Positions 1-8,799 of a stretch of 64,000 nucleotides of DNA are shown piece after piece. Where the stretch lies: contig JAILLP010000020.1 in the NCBI GenBank assembly GCA_024693065.1, positions 124,001 through 188,000 on the forward strand, written 5' to 3'. Made by a program: the position numbers and the translations under genes. A model generated the notes under the pieces. That model had not been told where the DNA came from and did not search any database. It worked only from the letters and a program-made list of their open reading frames with translations. Position 1 is the first letter of the stretch, and each line of letters opens with the position of its first letter. Source of the DNA: Paludibacteraceae bacterium (GTDB taxonomy: Bacteria > Bacteroidota > Bacteroidia > Bacteroidales > Paludibacteraceae).

Positions 1-9
1 TGTTTTCTG

Positions 10-17
10 TACATTTG
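10..17 (+). promoter_or_regulatory. Bacteroidota -7 promoter element (TACATTTG)
   Basis: A perfect TAnnTTTG element lies about 85 bp before the start codon of the GLUG-repeat gene. The -33 partner would fall outside the window. The assignment rests on motif match and position. Confidence 0.5.
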
Positions 18-102
18 GCGAATTAATTGCCCTTCAGCAATAAATGGAATACAAGGTTTTCACATCAACCGAATTATTCACAAAATTCGGAACAAATCAG
101 GA

Positions 103-3100
103 ATGAATATGAAACATGTATACACGATTCTATGGATGTCTTTGATAAACACCTGCCTCTCCTTTGCCATGAACGGAACGGGCACGAAAGAGGATCCCTA
201 CCAGATTGGCACAGCGGACGAACTGTATGAGTTCGCATCCATCACCAACGGCACACATGAAAGCATCGAGGGGAACACAGCCGCATGCGCATTCCTATCG
301 AACGACATTGTCATCAACGAGAATGTCCTGGACAGTGTAGGGGAAATAAGAGAAGGCACATTCAGAGAGTGGACCCCCATCGTGACATTCCAAGGTGTAT
401 TTGATGGGAAGAAGCATACAATCAACGGGTTATACATAAAAGGAAACGACAAATCCGCATTCATCAAAGATTTGGCCAATGGGGAAGTGAAAAATTTAGG
501 TTTTAAAGATTCCTATTTAAGTTCACCGATGGGGAGATGCGGTGGCATTTGCGCACAATCCTGGGGAGTATCATCAATCCGGAACTGCTACTATATTGGA
601 TCAATCAATTGCACGGGGGAAGAAGTAGGAGGAATCTGCTCCTCCCTCAACAACGGTGGGGTTATAACCAACTGCTTCAGCATTTGTCGGACAAAAGGAA
701 AGAATAAGACAAATGGCATCTGTCCAATTAACCAGAACTCAAAAATCACAGATTGTTACACCATAACCTTCACAGAGCCAGATGATTCGGAAGGGAAGCA
801 TTCCTTCGAGAGCGGAGAAGTGACATATCTCCTGCAAAAAGGACAGGAAGAGCACATCTGGGGACAAAAGATCGGGAAGGACACTCACCCTGTTTTCGGA
901 GGAGACTCAGTATACCCCACGAAGTGTCCAAAATATTTTTCGAACGACCCCCAAGCCACATCGCTTGACGAACATTCCGCCCACGCATTTGACAACTGCA
1001 TATGCGTCCATTGCGGCTATCGCGACACCACCTGTATTTGTTCGCATGAGGTAAAGGACTGCAAATGCATCTATTGCGGGGAGGAAATACACGAATTTGA
1101 CAACTGTTATTGCGTGCACTGCGAAAAAAGGGATTTAACATGTACCAACCATAAACATCAATATGAAAATTGTCGTTGTGCATGCGGGGAACGAGACACG
1201 ATAGGAGAATGCTATTTCGACATCTATACAATGGATGACCTCTATGAATTTGCTAGCAAGGTAAATGGAGGAGACATTTGGCTGAACGCAAGACTACATG
1301 ACGACATCGTCATCAACGAGAATGTTCTGGATAGTGCGGGGAACATAAAAGAAGGCTCATTCGAAAAATGGACATCCATCAAGGCTTACAAAGGCTCATT
1401 TGACGGCATGGGGCATACAATCCAGGGAATATATATCAAAGCAGACACTACCGATTACTGCGGGTTGTTCACCCTTGTCGAGGAAGAGGGTGAAGTGAAA
1501 AATCTGGGGATCAAAGACTCCCGTCTCGCAGGAAGATATTACAACGGATTTATCGCAGGACATAACAAAGGGATTGTTACCAACTGTCAAAACGAAGGAA
1601 CGATTGATTATTCCCACGATTACTCCGGTGGAATTGTAGGTCTTAACGAAGGAAAGATTTCATCATGCAGCAATTATGGAAACATGACGGCGGAAGGTGG
1701 CATCTGTGGCATGAACGATGGCGGAACGATAGAAAACTGCACAAATTACGGTAATGTATCCACTGGCTACAACTTCGCCGGTATATGTGGCACGCAGAAG
1801 GATGGCGTCATAAGCGCATGTGTTAACCTCGGTGAAATCGGACTGGATAACAAGGGTACTAGGTATGCTGGCATTTGCGGAGAACTAAAGGATGGTTCCA
1901 TCGTCAATTGCCTCAATACAGGCATCATTAATCCACAAGTATCCCCAGCGCGGGCGGGAATATGCGCAGAACAAAGCGGCGGAGAAATACGAGCCTGCTT
2001 GTCGGACAAAACTGGTCCTATCGTTTACACAGGGACTAAAAATATTGTCCATTCGGTATATAAAGGAATATTATACCTGAAAAACGCTGACAACACCTAC
2101 ATTGTCACCGAGGATCAAATGAAGAACGGATGGGCGTGCCACCTGCTAAATGGCAACCGCGACGGGGAAGGCCTGCCCTGGGGACAAACAATCGGAGTGG
2201 ACACGCTGCCACACATAGGAGGTGCGGCGATTTACTCGACATCCGCAATCTGCCCGGGACATTTCTCGAACGAAGAAGAAACGACGGAGTTGCCTCACGA
2301 TTTTCAAGGACATTTCTGTTGCGCATACTGCGGGCAATATACCAGCGATACTCTTAAGATTTACACAGTGGACAACCTGTATGAGTTCGCGAATTATGTG
2401 AACAACATCGACCGAAGCGCCAATGCGGCGCTAATGAACGACATCGTCATCAACGAGAATGTCTTAGACAGCATGGGAAACCTAAGAAATGGCACATACA
2501 GAGGATGGACACCCATCGCGGAGTTCCGAGGTGTGTTTGACGGAAGGCGACACGTAATCAAAGGGCTATACACACGCGACAACAGCGCATATGGACTTTT
2601 CAGCGTCATAAGGAAAGCTGAAGTGAAAAAGTTAGGCATCGAAGACGCCTATATATGGGCTACAAGCGGATATCATGGCGGAATTTGCGGGAAAGCGGAC
2701 TCCTCATCAATCCACGATTGCTATTTTATCGGAAGAATTTATTGCAGCAAAGATGTCGTGGGCGGCATTTGCGCATATTGCGAGAACGGGTCCATCAGCA
2801 ACTGTTTCACCATTTGCGAGGCAAATGGTGAGTATGGAAAGATTGATGGCAATGGCATCTGCCCACGAAATCAAAATTCAGAAATCAAGAATTGTCACAC
2901 CATCACCTTTGCTGAAATGAAGAATTCAGAGAAAAAATATCCCTTTGAAAACGGAGAGATAACATATCTCCTGCAAAGAGGACAGGAAGAGCATATCTGG
3001 GGGCAAAAAATCGGGACAGACATCCACCCTGTTTTCGGGAATGACACAGTATACGTTCCAGAGTGTCCGAAGCGATTCTCGAACGACCCGAGCGACTCGA

Positions 3101-5031
3101 TTCTCTCCAGTTTCCCTCACATATTCGACCATTGCGTCTGTATCCAATGCGGCTATCGGGACACCACCTGCATCTGCGAGCACGTGGAGAAAGAAGGAGC
3201 CTGCATATACTGCGGCAAAGCGATGCACGAATTTGACAACTGCTATTGCATAAACTGCGGAGCGAGAGACTACGCATGCACCAACCATGAACATCGCTAT
3301 GAATATTGCCTTTGCGCATGCGGGGAACGAGACACGACAACAGAATGCTATTTCGACATCTACACATTAGACGACCTCTATGAATTTGCCAAGAAGGTGA
3401 ACAAAGGGAATAGATGGCTGAACGCACGGTTGATGAACGATATCGTGGTGAACGAAACGCCTTTGGAGGGAATGGACTATTTCGTTGAAATGACACACAA
3501 CAAAAGACATGAAGAACTGGATATGCTTGAATACTCTTTTGAATGGGAGGAATGGGATGAGTACATAAGAAACCAGCCTGTGAAATGGCAAAGCGGAGCG
3601 AAAGATTCCTACAATAACATCATTGAGGGCAATCTATACAATGGTGTCTACAGCGGAGTCTTTGACGGACAGGGGCATGTCATCAACGGTCTAATAATAG
3701 GATATGACCAATACCATGGTTCTTATGTGTACTGTGGCTTATTCAGTACGGTCAATGGTGCGGAATTTAAAAATTTAGGATTAGAAAACTGCATTGTCTA
3801 TGGACCTCATACGGACAATTACCAAGTGAATATCGGAACATTCTGTGGATATGCGCTGAATAGTTCATTTACAAACTGTCATACCTCCGGCAACATATAT
3901 GTGGGAACTTATGAGGCCAAAGGACTTGGAGGATTAGTGGGACAAGCGTATGGATGCACATTCCAAAACTGCTACAACCTGGCTGACATATGGGGATTCA
4001 GAAACGTAGCCGGTATTGTGGGTAACATTGCAGACATAGGTTGGATATCGGACGCAGAAGGTGGCTATGCGGGAACAAGCATGGACGATATGATAAAATT
4101 TCCTGGAGAGGTAGTTGTGATGAAGAACTGTTGGAACGCAGGAAACATCACGTCTTCCGACCCTCTATGTGGAGGATTACTCAATATCAATTACGATGTC
4201 GTATCACTCTCCAACTGCTACAACATTGGCGAACTCGTTTCGACCTCTAGCAATGAAACAAATTCCGGGGGATTGGTCGGACGATTGGGCTATGGACTCT
4301 GCCTAATAAAAATGGAGAATTGCTACAACGCCGGAATTGTCTCCTATCATGACGGCGAACTGGTTACTGGGGAACTCGTCTCCACCCATTATTTGAAAAG
4401 TGATAAAGTGATTGAATACAATATGGACGATGTGAATCCAGACACGATCTATAGATACAAAGAATGTTTAATTTACCGCAATTGCTACTATCTGGCGGAT
4501 AGCACCTACATGGAAGACCCATACAGTACCGCATTGGCGAGGAAACGCACATCCGACATTGACGTCCACCCCATGACCCTCGAACAATTTGCCAACGGAG
4601 AAGTATGCTACCGGCTGAACCAGGGCGTGACAGACGGCACACAACCATTCTACCAAGACTTGAACGATGTGCGGGTACGCCCTACATCCGCTCGTCCGGC
4701 ACCAGTCACGATAGACCCATATCCTGTGCTGGACAATACCCATCGCACCGTCTATACAGACGGAACGTCCTACTTCAACTACCAGACAACCACCTCCACG
4801 GAGGATGCGGGGAACGATTTCTCCGCCCCAAGAATCTATGTGGAAGAACACACCATCTTCGTATGCAATGTGGATGGACGAGTGATTCTCTCCGACATGA
4901 ACGGGCACACCATCTTCTCGCAAAAAGTGCAGAAACTATGCGCAACATCGTGTGCGGAGATACAGGTAAACAACACAGGCGTTTATCTTTTGGTTGTGGA
5001 TGGCAAGCCTTATAAGGTTACAGTGCGATGA
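103..5031 (+). CDS. Giant secreted GLUG-repeat protein with Cys-rich linkers and T9SS C-terminal domain
   Basis: This 1642-residue protein starts with a signal peptide (hydrophobic residues about 6-22, cleavage near LSFA). It contains four long homologous modules beginning near residues 36, 371, 750 and 1084, each opening with a variant of IYTxDDLYEFA followed by DIVINENVLDS and FDGxxHTIxGLYI. Each module carries GLUG-like beta-solenoid turns such as GGIVGLNEGKISSC. Between modules are linkers rich in CxxCG and HEFDNCYC motifs, which look like metal-binding or disulfide-rich spacers. Residues about 1575-1642 resemble a type A T9SS sorting domain ending in YKVTVR. I infer secretion through the outer membrane and attachment at the cell surface, possibly as an adhesin; no catalytic motif is visible. 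A second in-frame ATG lies two codons downstream. The gene stands alone and converges on a glycosyltransferase gene. Confidence 0.85.
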   Translation: MNMKHVYTILWMSLINTCLSFAMNGTGTKEDPYQIGTADELYEFASITNGTHESIEGNTAACAFLSNDIVINENVLDSVGEIREGTFREWTPIVTFQGVFDGKKHTINGLYIKGNDKSAFIKDLANGEVKNLGFKDSYLSSPMGRCGGICAQSWGVSSIRNCYYIGSINCTGEEVGGICSSLNNGGVITNCFSICRTKGKNKTNGICPINQNSKITDCYTITFTEPDDSEGKHSFESGEVTYLLQKGQEEHIWGQKIGKDTHPVFGGDSVYPTKCPKYFSNDPQATSLDEHSAHAFDNCICVHCGYRDTTCICSHEVKDCKCIYCGEEIHEFDNCYCVHCEKRDLTCTNHKHQYENCRCACGERDTIGECYFDIYTMDDLYEFASKVNGGDIWLNARLHDDIVINENVLDSAGNIKEGSFEKWTSIKAYKGSFDGMGHTIQGIYIKADTTDYCGLFTLVEEEGEVKNLGIKDSRLAGRYYNGFIAGHNKGIVTNCQNEGTIDYSHDYSGGIVGLNEGKISSCSNYGNMTAEGGICGMNDGGTIENCTNYGNVSTGYNFAGICGTQKDGVISACVNLGEIGLDNKGTRYAGICGELKDGSIVNCLNTGIINPQVSPARAGICAEQSGGEIRACLSDKTGPIVYTGTKNIVHSVYKGILYLKNADNTYIVTEDQMKNGWACHLLNGNRDGEGLPWGQTIGVDTLPHIGGAAIYSTSAICPGHFSNEEETTELPHDFQGHFCCAYCGQYTSDTLKIYTVDNLYEFANYVNNIDRSANAALMNDIVINENVLDSMGNLRNGTYRGWTPIAEFRGVFDGRRHVIKGLYTRDNSAYGLFSVIRKAEVKKLGIEDAYIWATSGYHGGICGKADSSSIHDCYFIGRIYCSKDVVGGICAYCENGSISNCFTICEANGEYGKIDGNGICPRNQNSEIKNCHTITFAEMKNSEKKYPFENGEITYLLQRGQEEHIWGQKIGTDIHPVFGNDTVYVPECPKRFSNDPSDSILSSFPHIFDHCVCIQCGYRDTTCICEHVEKEGACIYCGKAMHEFDNCYCINCGARDYACTNHEHRYEYCLCACGERDTTTECYFDIYTLDDLYEFAKKVNKGNRWLNARLMNDIVVNETPLEGMDYFVEMTHNKRHEELDMLEYSFEWEEWDEYIRNQPVKWQSGAKDSYNNIIEGNLYNGVYSGVFDGQGHVINGLIIGYDQYHGSYVYCGLFSTVNGAEFKNLGLENCIVYGPHTDNYQVNIGTFCGYALNSSFTNCHTSGNIYVGTYEAKGLGGLVGQAYGCTFQNCYNLADIWGFRNVAGIVGNIADIGWISDAEGGYAGTSMDDMIKFPGEVVVMKNCWNAGNITSSDPLCGGLLNINYDVVSLSNCYNIGELVSTSSNETNSGGLVGRLGYGLCLIKMENCYNAGIVSYHDGELVTGELVSTHYLKSDKVIEYNMDDVNPDTIYRYKECLIYRNCYYLADSTYMEDPYSTALARKRTSDIDVHPMTLEQFANGEVCYRLNQGVTDGTQPFYQDLNDVRVRPTSARPAPVTIDPYPVLDNTHRTVYTDGTSYFNYQTTTSTEDAGNDFSAPRIYVEEHTIFVCNVDGRVILSDMNGHTIFSQKVQKLCATSCAEIQVNNTGVYLLVVDGKPYKVTVR

Positions 5032-5063
5032 AGATGAAGAAATAACGCGTCATTGGCGGCAGC

Positions 5064-6239
5064 TTACCGGTTGGCCGCCAGCACATCTTCATAGCAGGAG
5101 ACGAGGAACCGACCCACCTCGTCGTATCCATAGCAACGGGCCTTTTCGCGAAGGCGCTCCGCATCATAGTCCGCATGGTGGTCTATCATCCAATCCATCT
5201 TGTCGCGAAGGGCATCCTCATCGCCCGGGTTGATCAGACAGCCCGATTCGTCGTCCACCATTTCAGGGATGCCCCCCACGTTGGTGGAGATGACAGGCGT
5301 GCCCGTAGCCAACGCCTCGGAGATAACCACCGGCGCATTCTCAGCGTTGGAGAACAACACAAAAGCATCCGTTTCGGCAAAGCGGCGGCACACCTCATCA
5401 GGAGGCAGTTCGCCAAGGAAAGAGACGAGGCCGTCAGGGAGACAAAGCTCCTTCGCATAATTCCTAACCATCTCATAATCAGGACCGACCCCCACCATCG
5501 TCATCGAGAAGTCAGTCCGTTTCTCCGACAAGCGTTTCACCGCCCGCAAGATACCGCAGACATTCTTGGCAGACTCACTGAAGCAGGAGATATGCAGGAA
5601 CCTGAACCTGCCTTGGGGAATGAGAGGCTCTTTCTTTGCATCATAAAAGAAGTCATCCACCACATTACGCACCACACGGTAATGGTCGCTTTCCAATCCC
5701 TGCTGACGCATCACGTTCGACAAATGTTCGGAGACAGGGAGCACACACGAAGCATTCCTCACCACCAGCTCGCTGACCCGTTTGCGGAGGAAACCCCTAT
5801 ACTCATTTTTGGAGGGAAGATACCTCGTCCAATGCTCCACGACGACATAAGGGATGCCGAAGCGTTTCTTCAACCAATAGGAGAGCACACCGCAGCGGGT
5901 CAAGACATTCGTCTGGGTAACATCAGGCCTGCCGAAGCGTTCCTCCACCAAAGCGTAGCCCTTTCTGAAAGCCCGTAGGAAACCGAAAGCCTTGCTCATC
6001 TGCCGCAAAACAGGGATTTTGGAGAATGGATAATAGACATACAACTCACGCACGCCATTGGTCACCTGATCCACCACCTCATACTTCCCCACCTTCTCGT
6101 CCGCGAACAGATAGAGCACGCAGACGCCGCAACGTCGGGCGACCGCCTCCGCGTGTTTACGGACGAACAAGCCCAACATCGCATCGTAGCGATGAGGATA
6201 CCAAGGAGTTAAATAGAGCACCTTTAGCATAGAAGTCAT
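5064..6239 (-). CDS. Glycosyltransferase family 4 protein
   Basis: This 391-residue protein has the two-domain GT-B architecture. The N-terminal MLKVLYLTPWYPHRYDAMLG resembles the acceptor-domain start of GT4 enzymes. The C-terminal half has the nucleotide-sugar motif ENAPVVISEALATGTPVIS, with two glutamates spaced as in the E-x7-E signature, followed by NVGGIPEMV. Family members transfer sugars from activated donors in cytoplasmic glycan or lipid-linked assembly; donor and acceptor cannot be read here. The start may instead be the methionine three codons in (position 6230), which fits the family better. The gene is single, convergent with the GLUG gene and separated from DUF5606 by a terminator-like hairpin. 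Confidence 0.88.
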   Translation of the reverse strand: MTSMLKVLYLTPWYPHRYDAMLGLFVRKHAEAVARRCGVCVLYLFADEKVGKYEVVDQVTNGVRELYVYYPFSKIPVLRQMSKAFGFLRAFRKGYALVEERFGRPDVTQTNVLTRCGVLSYWLKKRFGIPYVVVEHWTRYLPSKNEYRGFLRKRVSELVVRNASCVLPVSEHLSNVMRQQGLESDHYRVVRNVVDDFFYDAKKEPLIPQGRFRFLHISCFSESAKNVCGILRAVKRLSEKRTDFSMTMVGVGPDYEMVRNYAKELCLPDGLVSFLGELPPDEVCRRFAETDAFVLFSNAENAPVVISEALATGTPVISTNVGGIPEMVDDESGCLINPGDEDALRDKMDWMIDHHADYDAERLREKARCYGYDEVGRFLVSCYEDVLAANR

Positions 6240-6265
6240 AATTCATTTCATCCATATACATAAAG

Positions 6266-6301
6266 AAAAGGGAAGAAGAGAGTCCTCAACTTCCCCCTTT
6301 T
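6266..6301 (-). terminator. Terminator-like hairpin after the DUF5606 gene
   Basis: AAAAGGG-AAG pairs with CTTCC-CCCTTTT, and on the minus strand the stem runs into a T-rich stretch. It sits about 70 bp beyond the DUF5606 stop and before the glycosyltransferase start. Confidence 0.55.
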
Positions 6302-6369
6302 CCGCAAGTCGAAACGCCACCCTGCGAAACGGGCAATCAGCCAGTCAACGGAAGGTGGCAATCTTCAGA

Positions 6370-6801
6370 TTATTTACCTTCAGTCTCACCCGAAGCCGGC
6401 TCATCCTTCTTTTCCTCGAAGTTGTCCTTGCCGCTCTCGACCAAGATATTGTACCAAGTGATCAGTTTTTTAATGTCAGACGAATAAACCCTATTGCGGT
6501 CGAAGTTAGGGAGAACAGCGGCCAAGTAATCAGCGAGTTGTTTACCATCAGCCTTCTTAGGATCGAAAGAGACCGTCTTGCCATTCTCTTTCTCTTTCAT
6601 AGACTGCAGCACATTCACCAAAGGCACTTCGCCCTCCTCCGTATATATAGCGATATCACCCAACGAAAGAATCTTCTCATGAGTGTATGCGGGAACCCGT
6701 TTCTTCTCCGTGAGAGACTCCAAAATCAACATATTCTTCCCCTGAGAAACCAACTCAAACAAACCCGGTTTCCCGGAGATCGACAAAATTCTCTTCAACA
6801 T
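6370..6801 (-). CDS. DUF5606 domain-containing protein
   Basis: This 143-residue protein has the N-terminal pattern MLKRILSISGKPGLFELV and the phrase LSLGDIAIYTEEGEVPL, which I recognise as the Bacteroidota family DUF5606. Function is unknown. The N-terminal part looks like a small beta-barrel-type fold, and the C-terminal tail is acidic and low in complexity (residues about 125-143). I chose the internal ATG at 6801 because the conserved family start is MLK; an in-frame ATG nine bases upstream is possible. It is divergent from bamD. In relatives this gene also tends to lie close to bamD/rpoZ-type housekeeping genes. Confidence 0.8.
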   Translation of the reverse strand: MLKRILSISGKPGLFELVSQGKNMLILESLTEKKRVPAYTHEKILSLGDIAIYTEEGEVPLVNVLQSMKEKENGKTVSFDPKKADGKQLADYLAAVLPNFDRNRVYSSDIKKLITWYNILVESGKDNFEEKKDEPASGETEGK

Positions 6802-6936
6802 AATTTCCAATACAAATAATCGTTTATATTACGAGTGTTAAACATATACTAAATTCAGACGCAAAAGAAATAAAAACATTTTATTTAAAATAGTTAAAAA
6901 TGGATGTTTTTCTTTTATCTTTCGAACGATTTTACC

Positions 6937-6944
6937 TATCTTCG
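6937..6944 (+). promoter_or_regulatory. -7-like element (TATCTTCG) before bamD
   Basis: One mismatch to TAnnTTTG, ending 15 bp before the ATG at 6960. Its position inside the 5' part of the longest possible reading frame supports the downstream start and a very short leader. Confidence 0.4.
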
Positions 6945-6959
6945 CGGATTAGATTTAAG

Positions 6960-7790
6960 ATGGGAAAGACAGTAAGACATATAGCATTAATAATCACCGC
7001 ATTGGGCTTTTTCTCTTGCGGAGGATACAACAAGACCCTCAAAAGTTCGGACAACGACCTCAAATACGAGAAGGCGATGGAGTATTACGAGAAGAAGGAA
7101 TATTACAAAGCCCATACGATTCTGGAGTCTGTGGGGTCCGCCTTCAGAGGGACAGAGAAGGGAGAGAATGTGCTCTACACAATCGCCATGTCCCACTACA
7201 ACAACAAGGAATACGAGACAGCCAAGAGCTACTTCTCCGCATACGGGCGCAGCTATCCGCAGGGCAAGCGCGCTGAAGAATGCAAGTTCCTGGTAGGTGT
7301 ATGCCTCTACAAAACATCTCCCGCAATCAAGCTCGACCAAACGAGCACGACGGAGGCGATAGACGAATTGCTGGAGTTCACCAACTTATATCCGAAGAGC
7401 GACAAGCTCCCTGAGGCGCTGAAGTACATGCAGGAACTGCAGGAAAAATTGGCAGAGAAGGAATACCTCAACGCTAAATTGTACTACGACCTAGGCGACT
7501 ACATGGGCAACAACTACCAATCCGCCGTAGTGACCGCAAACAATGCGCTGAAGCACTACCCGGACACAAAAAGGAAAGACGATCTCTCCTTCCTCATACT
7601 CAAGGCGAAGTACATGCAGGCTGAAAAGAGCGTGGAAAAGAAGATGGAAGACCGCTATCGCGACACCATCGACGAGTACTTCAACTACATTGGGGAATTC
7701 TCGGACGGCAAACACCGCAAGGAAGCGGACAAAATCCACGAGAAGGCTCAGAGGTACATCGACCGACTGGAAGAGAAAAGAACAAATTAA
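6960..7790 (+). CDS. bamD: Outer membrane protein assembly factor BamD (lipoprotein)
   Basis: BamD is the TPR lipoprotein of the BAM complex, which inserts beta-barrel proteins into the outer membrane from the periplasmic side. From the ATG at 6960 the product is 276 residues. It has a lipoprotein signal peptide (MGKTVRHIALIITALGFFSC, lipid-accepting Cys20) followed by helical repeats such as YEKAMEYYEKKEYYKAHTIL and PYSxF-like turns typical of TPRs. The frame stays open 20 codons upstream, but those residues would precede the signal peptide and overlap the candidate promoter. It is followed after 15 bp by rpoZ, so the two are probably co-transcribed. Assignment as BamD is confident from size, lipobox and TPR content. 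Confidence 0.9.
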   Translation: MGKTVRHIALIITALGFFSCGGYNKTLKSSDNDLKYEKAMEYYEKKEYYKAHTILESVGSAFRGTEKGENVLYTIAMSHYNNKEYETAKSYFSAYGRSYPQGKRAEECKFLVGVCLYKTSPAIKLDQTSTTEAIDELLEFTNLYPKSDKLPEALKYMQELQEKLAEKEYLNAKLYYDLGDYMGNNYQSAVVTANNALKHYPDTKRKDDLSFLILKAKYMQAEKSVEKKMEDRYRDTIDEYFNYIGEFSDGKHRKEADKIHEKAQRYIDRLEEKRTN

Positions 7791-7805
7791 AAACATATAT
7801 AAATC

Positions 7806-8138
7806 ATGGACTACAAAAAAGTAACAGCTCCGACTAACACCATCACGCGCGACATGAACCAAATCTGCGCCGACACAGGTAATGTCTATGAGACAGTGAA
7901 CATCATCGCCCGACGCGCCAACCAAATCGCAGTAGAGATGAAGTCGGAATTGGACAAGAAACTCCAAGAGTTCGCCTCATTCAACGACAACTTGGAGGAA
8001 GTATTCGAAAACCGCGAGCAAATAGAGATTTCCCGCTTCTACGAAAAACTCCCTAAACCAACCTTGATCGCCGCACAGGAATACATCGACGGAAAGATTT
8101 TCTGGAAAAACCCTTCCAAAGACAAGATGAAATATTAA
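7806..8138 (+). CDS. rpoZ: RNA polymerase omega-type subunit (RpoZ, Bacteroidota form)
   Basis: This 110-residue protein is the divergent omega/Rpb6-type subunit found in Bacteroidota, which helps assemble and stabilise RNA polymerase. Recognisable segments are the N-terminal MDYKKVTAPTNTITRD, the helix NVYETVNIIARRANQI and the highly conserved NREQIEISRFYEKLPKPT. Length is normal for the family. It lies 15 bp after bamD, an arrangement common in this phylum, where coaBC often follows; here a terminator and a DUF1294 gene follow instead. Confidence 0.9.
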   Translation: MDYKKVTAPTNTITRDMNQICADTGNVYETVNIIARRANQIAVEMKSELDKKLQEFASFNDNLEEVFENREQIEISRFYEKLPKPTLIAAQEYIDGKIFWKNPSKDKMKY

Positions 8139-8175
8139 AAAACACTTCCTTCCCTTAGGAGCGAAGTAAATTCAC

Positions 8176-8213
8176 AAGGGGCATGTCACATCGACATACC
8201 CCTTTTTATTTTC
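8176..8213 (+). terminator. Rho-independent terminator after rpoZ
   Basis: AAGGGGCATGTC pairs with GACATACCCCTT (one bulged mismatch) and is followed by TTTTTATTTT. It ends only about 8 bp before the DUF1294 start codon. Confidence 0.75.
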
Positions 8214-8220
8214 AGGAAAA

Positions 8221-8493
8221 ATGGACGCAAAAATACTGCTCATCTATTTCGTGGCGATCAACATCATCACCTTCATCGCCTACGCCCGGGACAAACGCCT
8301 TGCGAAAAAGACCAACGCAAGACGCATCCCCGAGAAGAACCTGCTCCTCCTCGCGGCGATCGGAGGCTCCATCGGCGCACTCATCGCCATGTACACCCTC
8401 CGCCACAAGACGCTTCACAAGAAATTCTTTCTCGGCGTACCGGCGATCCTGATTGCACAAGCCGCTCTCGCCCTTTATCTTTACTTAAAATAA
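8221..8493 (+). CDS. DUF1294 family small membrane protein
   Basis: This 90-residue protein has three predicted hydrophobic segments (residues about 4-20, 39-58 and 70-88). The family signature is recognisable: D(K)RLAKK..ARRIPEKNLLLLA, then GGSIGALIAMYTLRHKT. Such proteins are integral inner-membrane proteins of unknown function. The ATG is preceded by AGGAAAA. The strong hairpin just upstream suggests it is expressed by partial read-through from rpoZ or from a promoter I could not identify. Confidence 0.82.
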   Translation: MDAKILLIYFVAINIITFIAYARDKRLAKKTNARRIPEKNLLLLAAIGGSIGALIAMYTLRHKTLHKKFFLGVPAILIAQAALALYLYLK

Positions 8494-8556
8494 GACACTG
8501 ATATTCAACAACGAAGAAAAAATATCGGTCTGGAACGAAAAAAGTGGTCGAAAAAA

Positions 8557-8588
8557 TTTTGCAGATACACGAAAAGGTAGTACATTTG
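8557..8588 (+). promoter_or_regulatory. Promoter of tRNA-Pro (TTTG-N19-TACATTTG)
   Basis: TTTG at 8558-8561 and a perfect TAnnTTTG at 8581-8588 are separated by 19 bp, the classical Bacteroidota sigma-ABfr layout. The tRNA begins 15 bp downstream. Confidence 0.8.
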
Positions 8589-8603
8589 CACCGCATTTGA
8601 GAA

Positions 8604-8678
8604 CGAGGTGTAGCGCAGTCCGGTTAGCGCATCTGGTTTGGGACCAGAGGGTCGGGGGTTCGAATCCCTTCACCTCGA
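8604..8678 (+). tRNA. tRNA-Pro (anticodon TGG)
   Basis: A full cloverleaf can be drawn. The acceptor stem is CGAGGTG/CACCTCG, the D stem GCGC/GCGC, the anticodon stem TCTGG/CCAGA with loop TTTGGGA, the variable loop GGGTC, and the T arm GGGGG-TTCGAAT-CCCTT with two G-T pairs. The discriminator base is A and the 3' CCA is not encoded. Anticodon TGG reads proline codons. Confidence 0.95.
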
Positions 8679-8686
8679 CTGATGCG

Positions 8687-8717
8687 AGGAAGTGGCGTAA
8701 GTTACTTCCTTTTTTTT
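8687..8717 (+). terminator. Rho-independent terminator after tRNA-Pro
   Basis: AGGAAGT pairs with ACTTCCT around a 10-nt loop and is followed directly by a run of T residues, 9 bp after the tRNA end. Confidence 0.8.
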
Positions 8718-8761
8718 GTTTAATATTGGGGGACGGAAGAGAACGGGGCTTCCAAGACCCG

Positions 8762-8793
8762 TTGTTCTAACCTGCCCTCCGAATTAATCTTTG
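8762..8793 (+). promoter_or_regulatory. Candidate rpe promoter abutting the start codon
   Basis: TTG at 8762-8764 and TAATCTTTG at 8785-8793 (one extra base relative to TAnnTTTG) lie so close to the ATG at 8800 that the transcript would have almost no leader. Confidence 0.4.
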
Positions 8794-8799
8794 CACGAT

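Noticed and set aside
103-5031. Repeats in the first gene considered as a CRISPR-like array
   Set aside because: The repeats are in frame, several hundred bases apart and encode protein modules; there is no regular short repeat-spacer structure.
5053-5078. GGCGGC/GCCGCC hairpin at the GLUG-glycosyltransferase junction as a terminator
   Set aside because: It overlaps the end of the glycosyltransferase coding sequence and has no T-tract on either strand.
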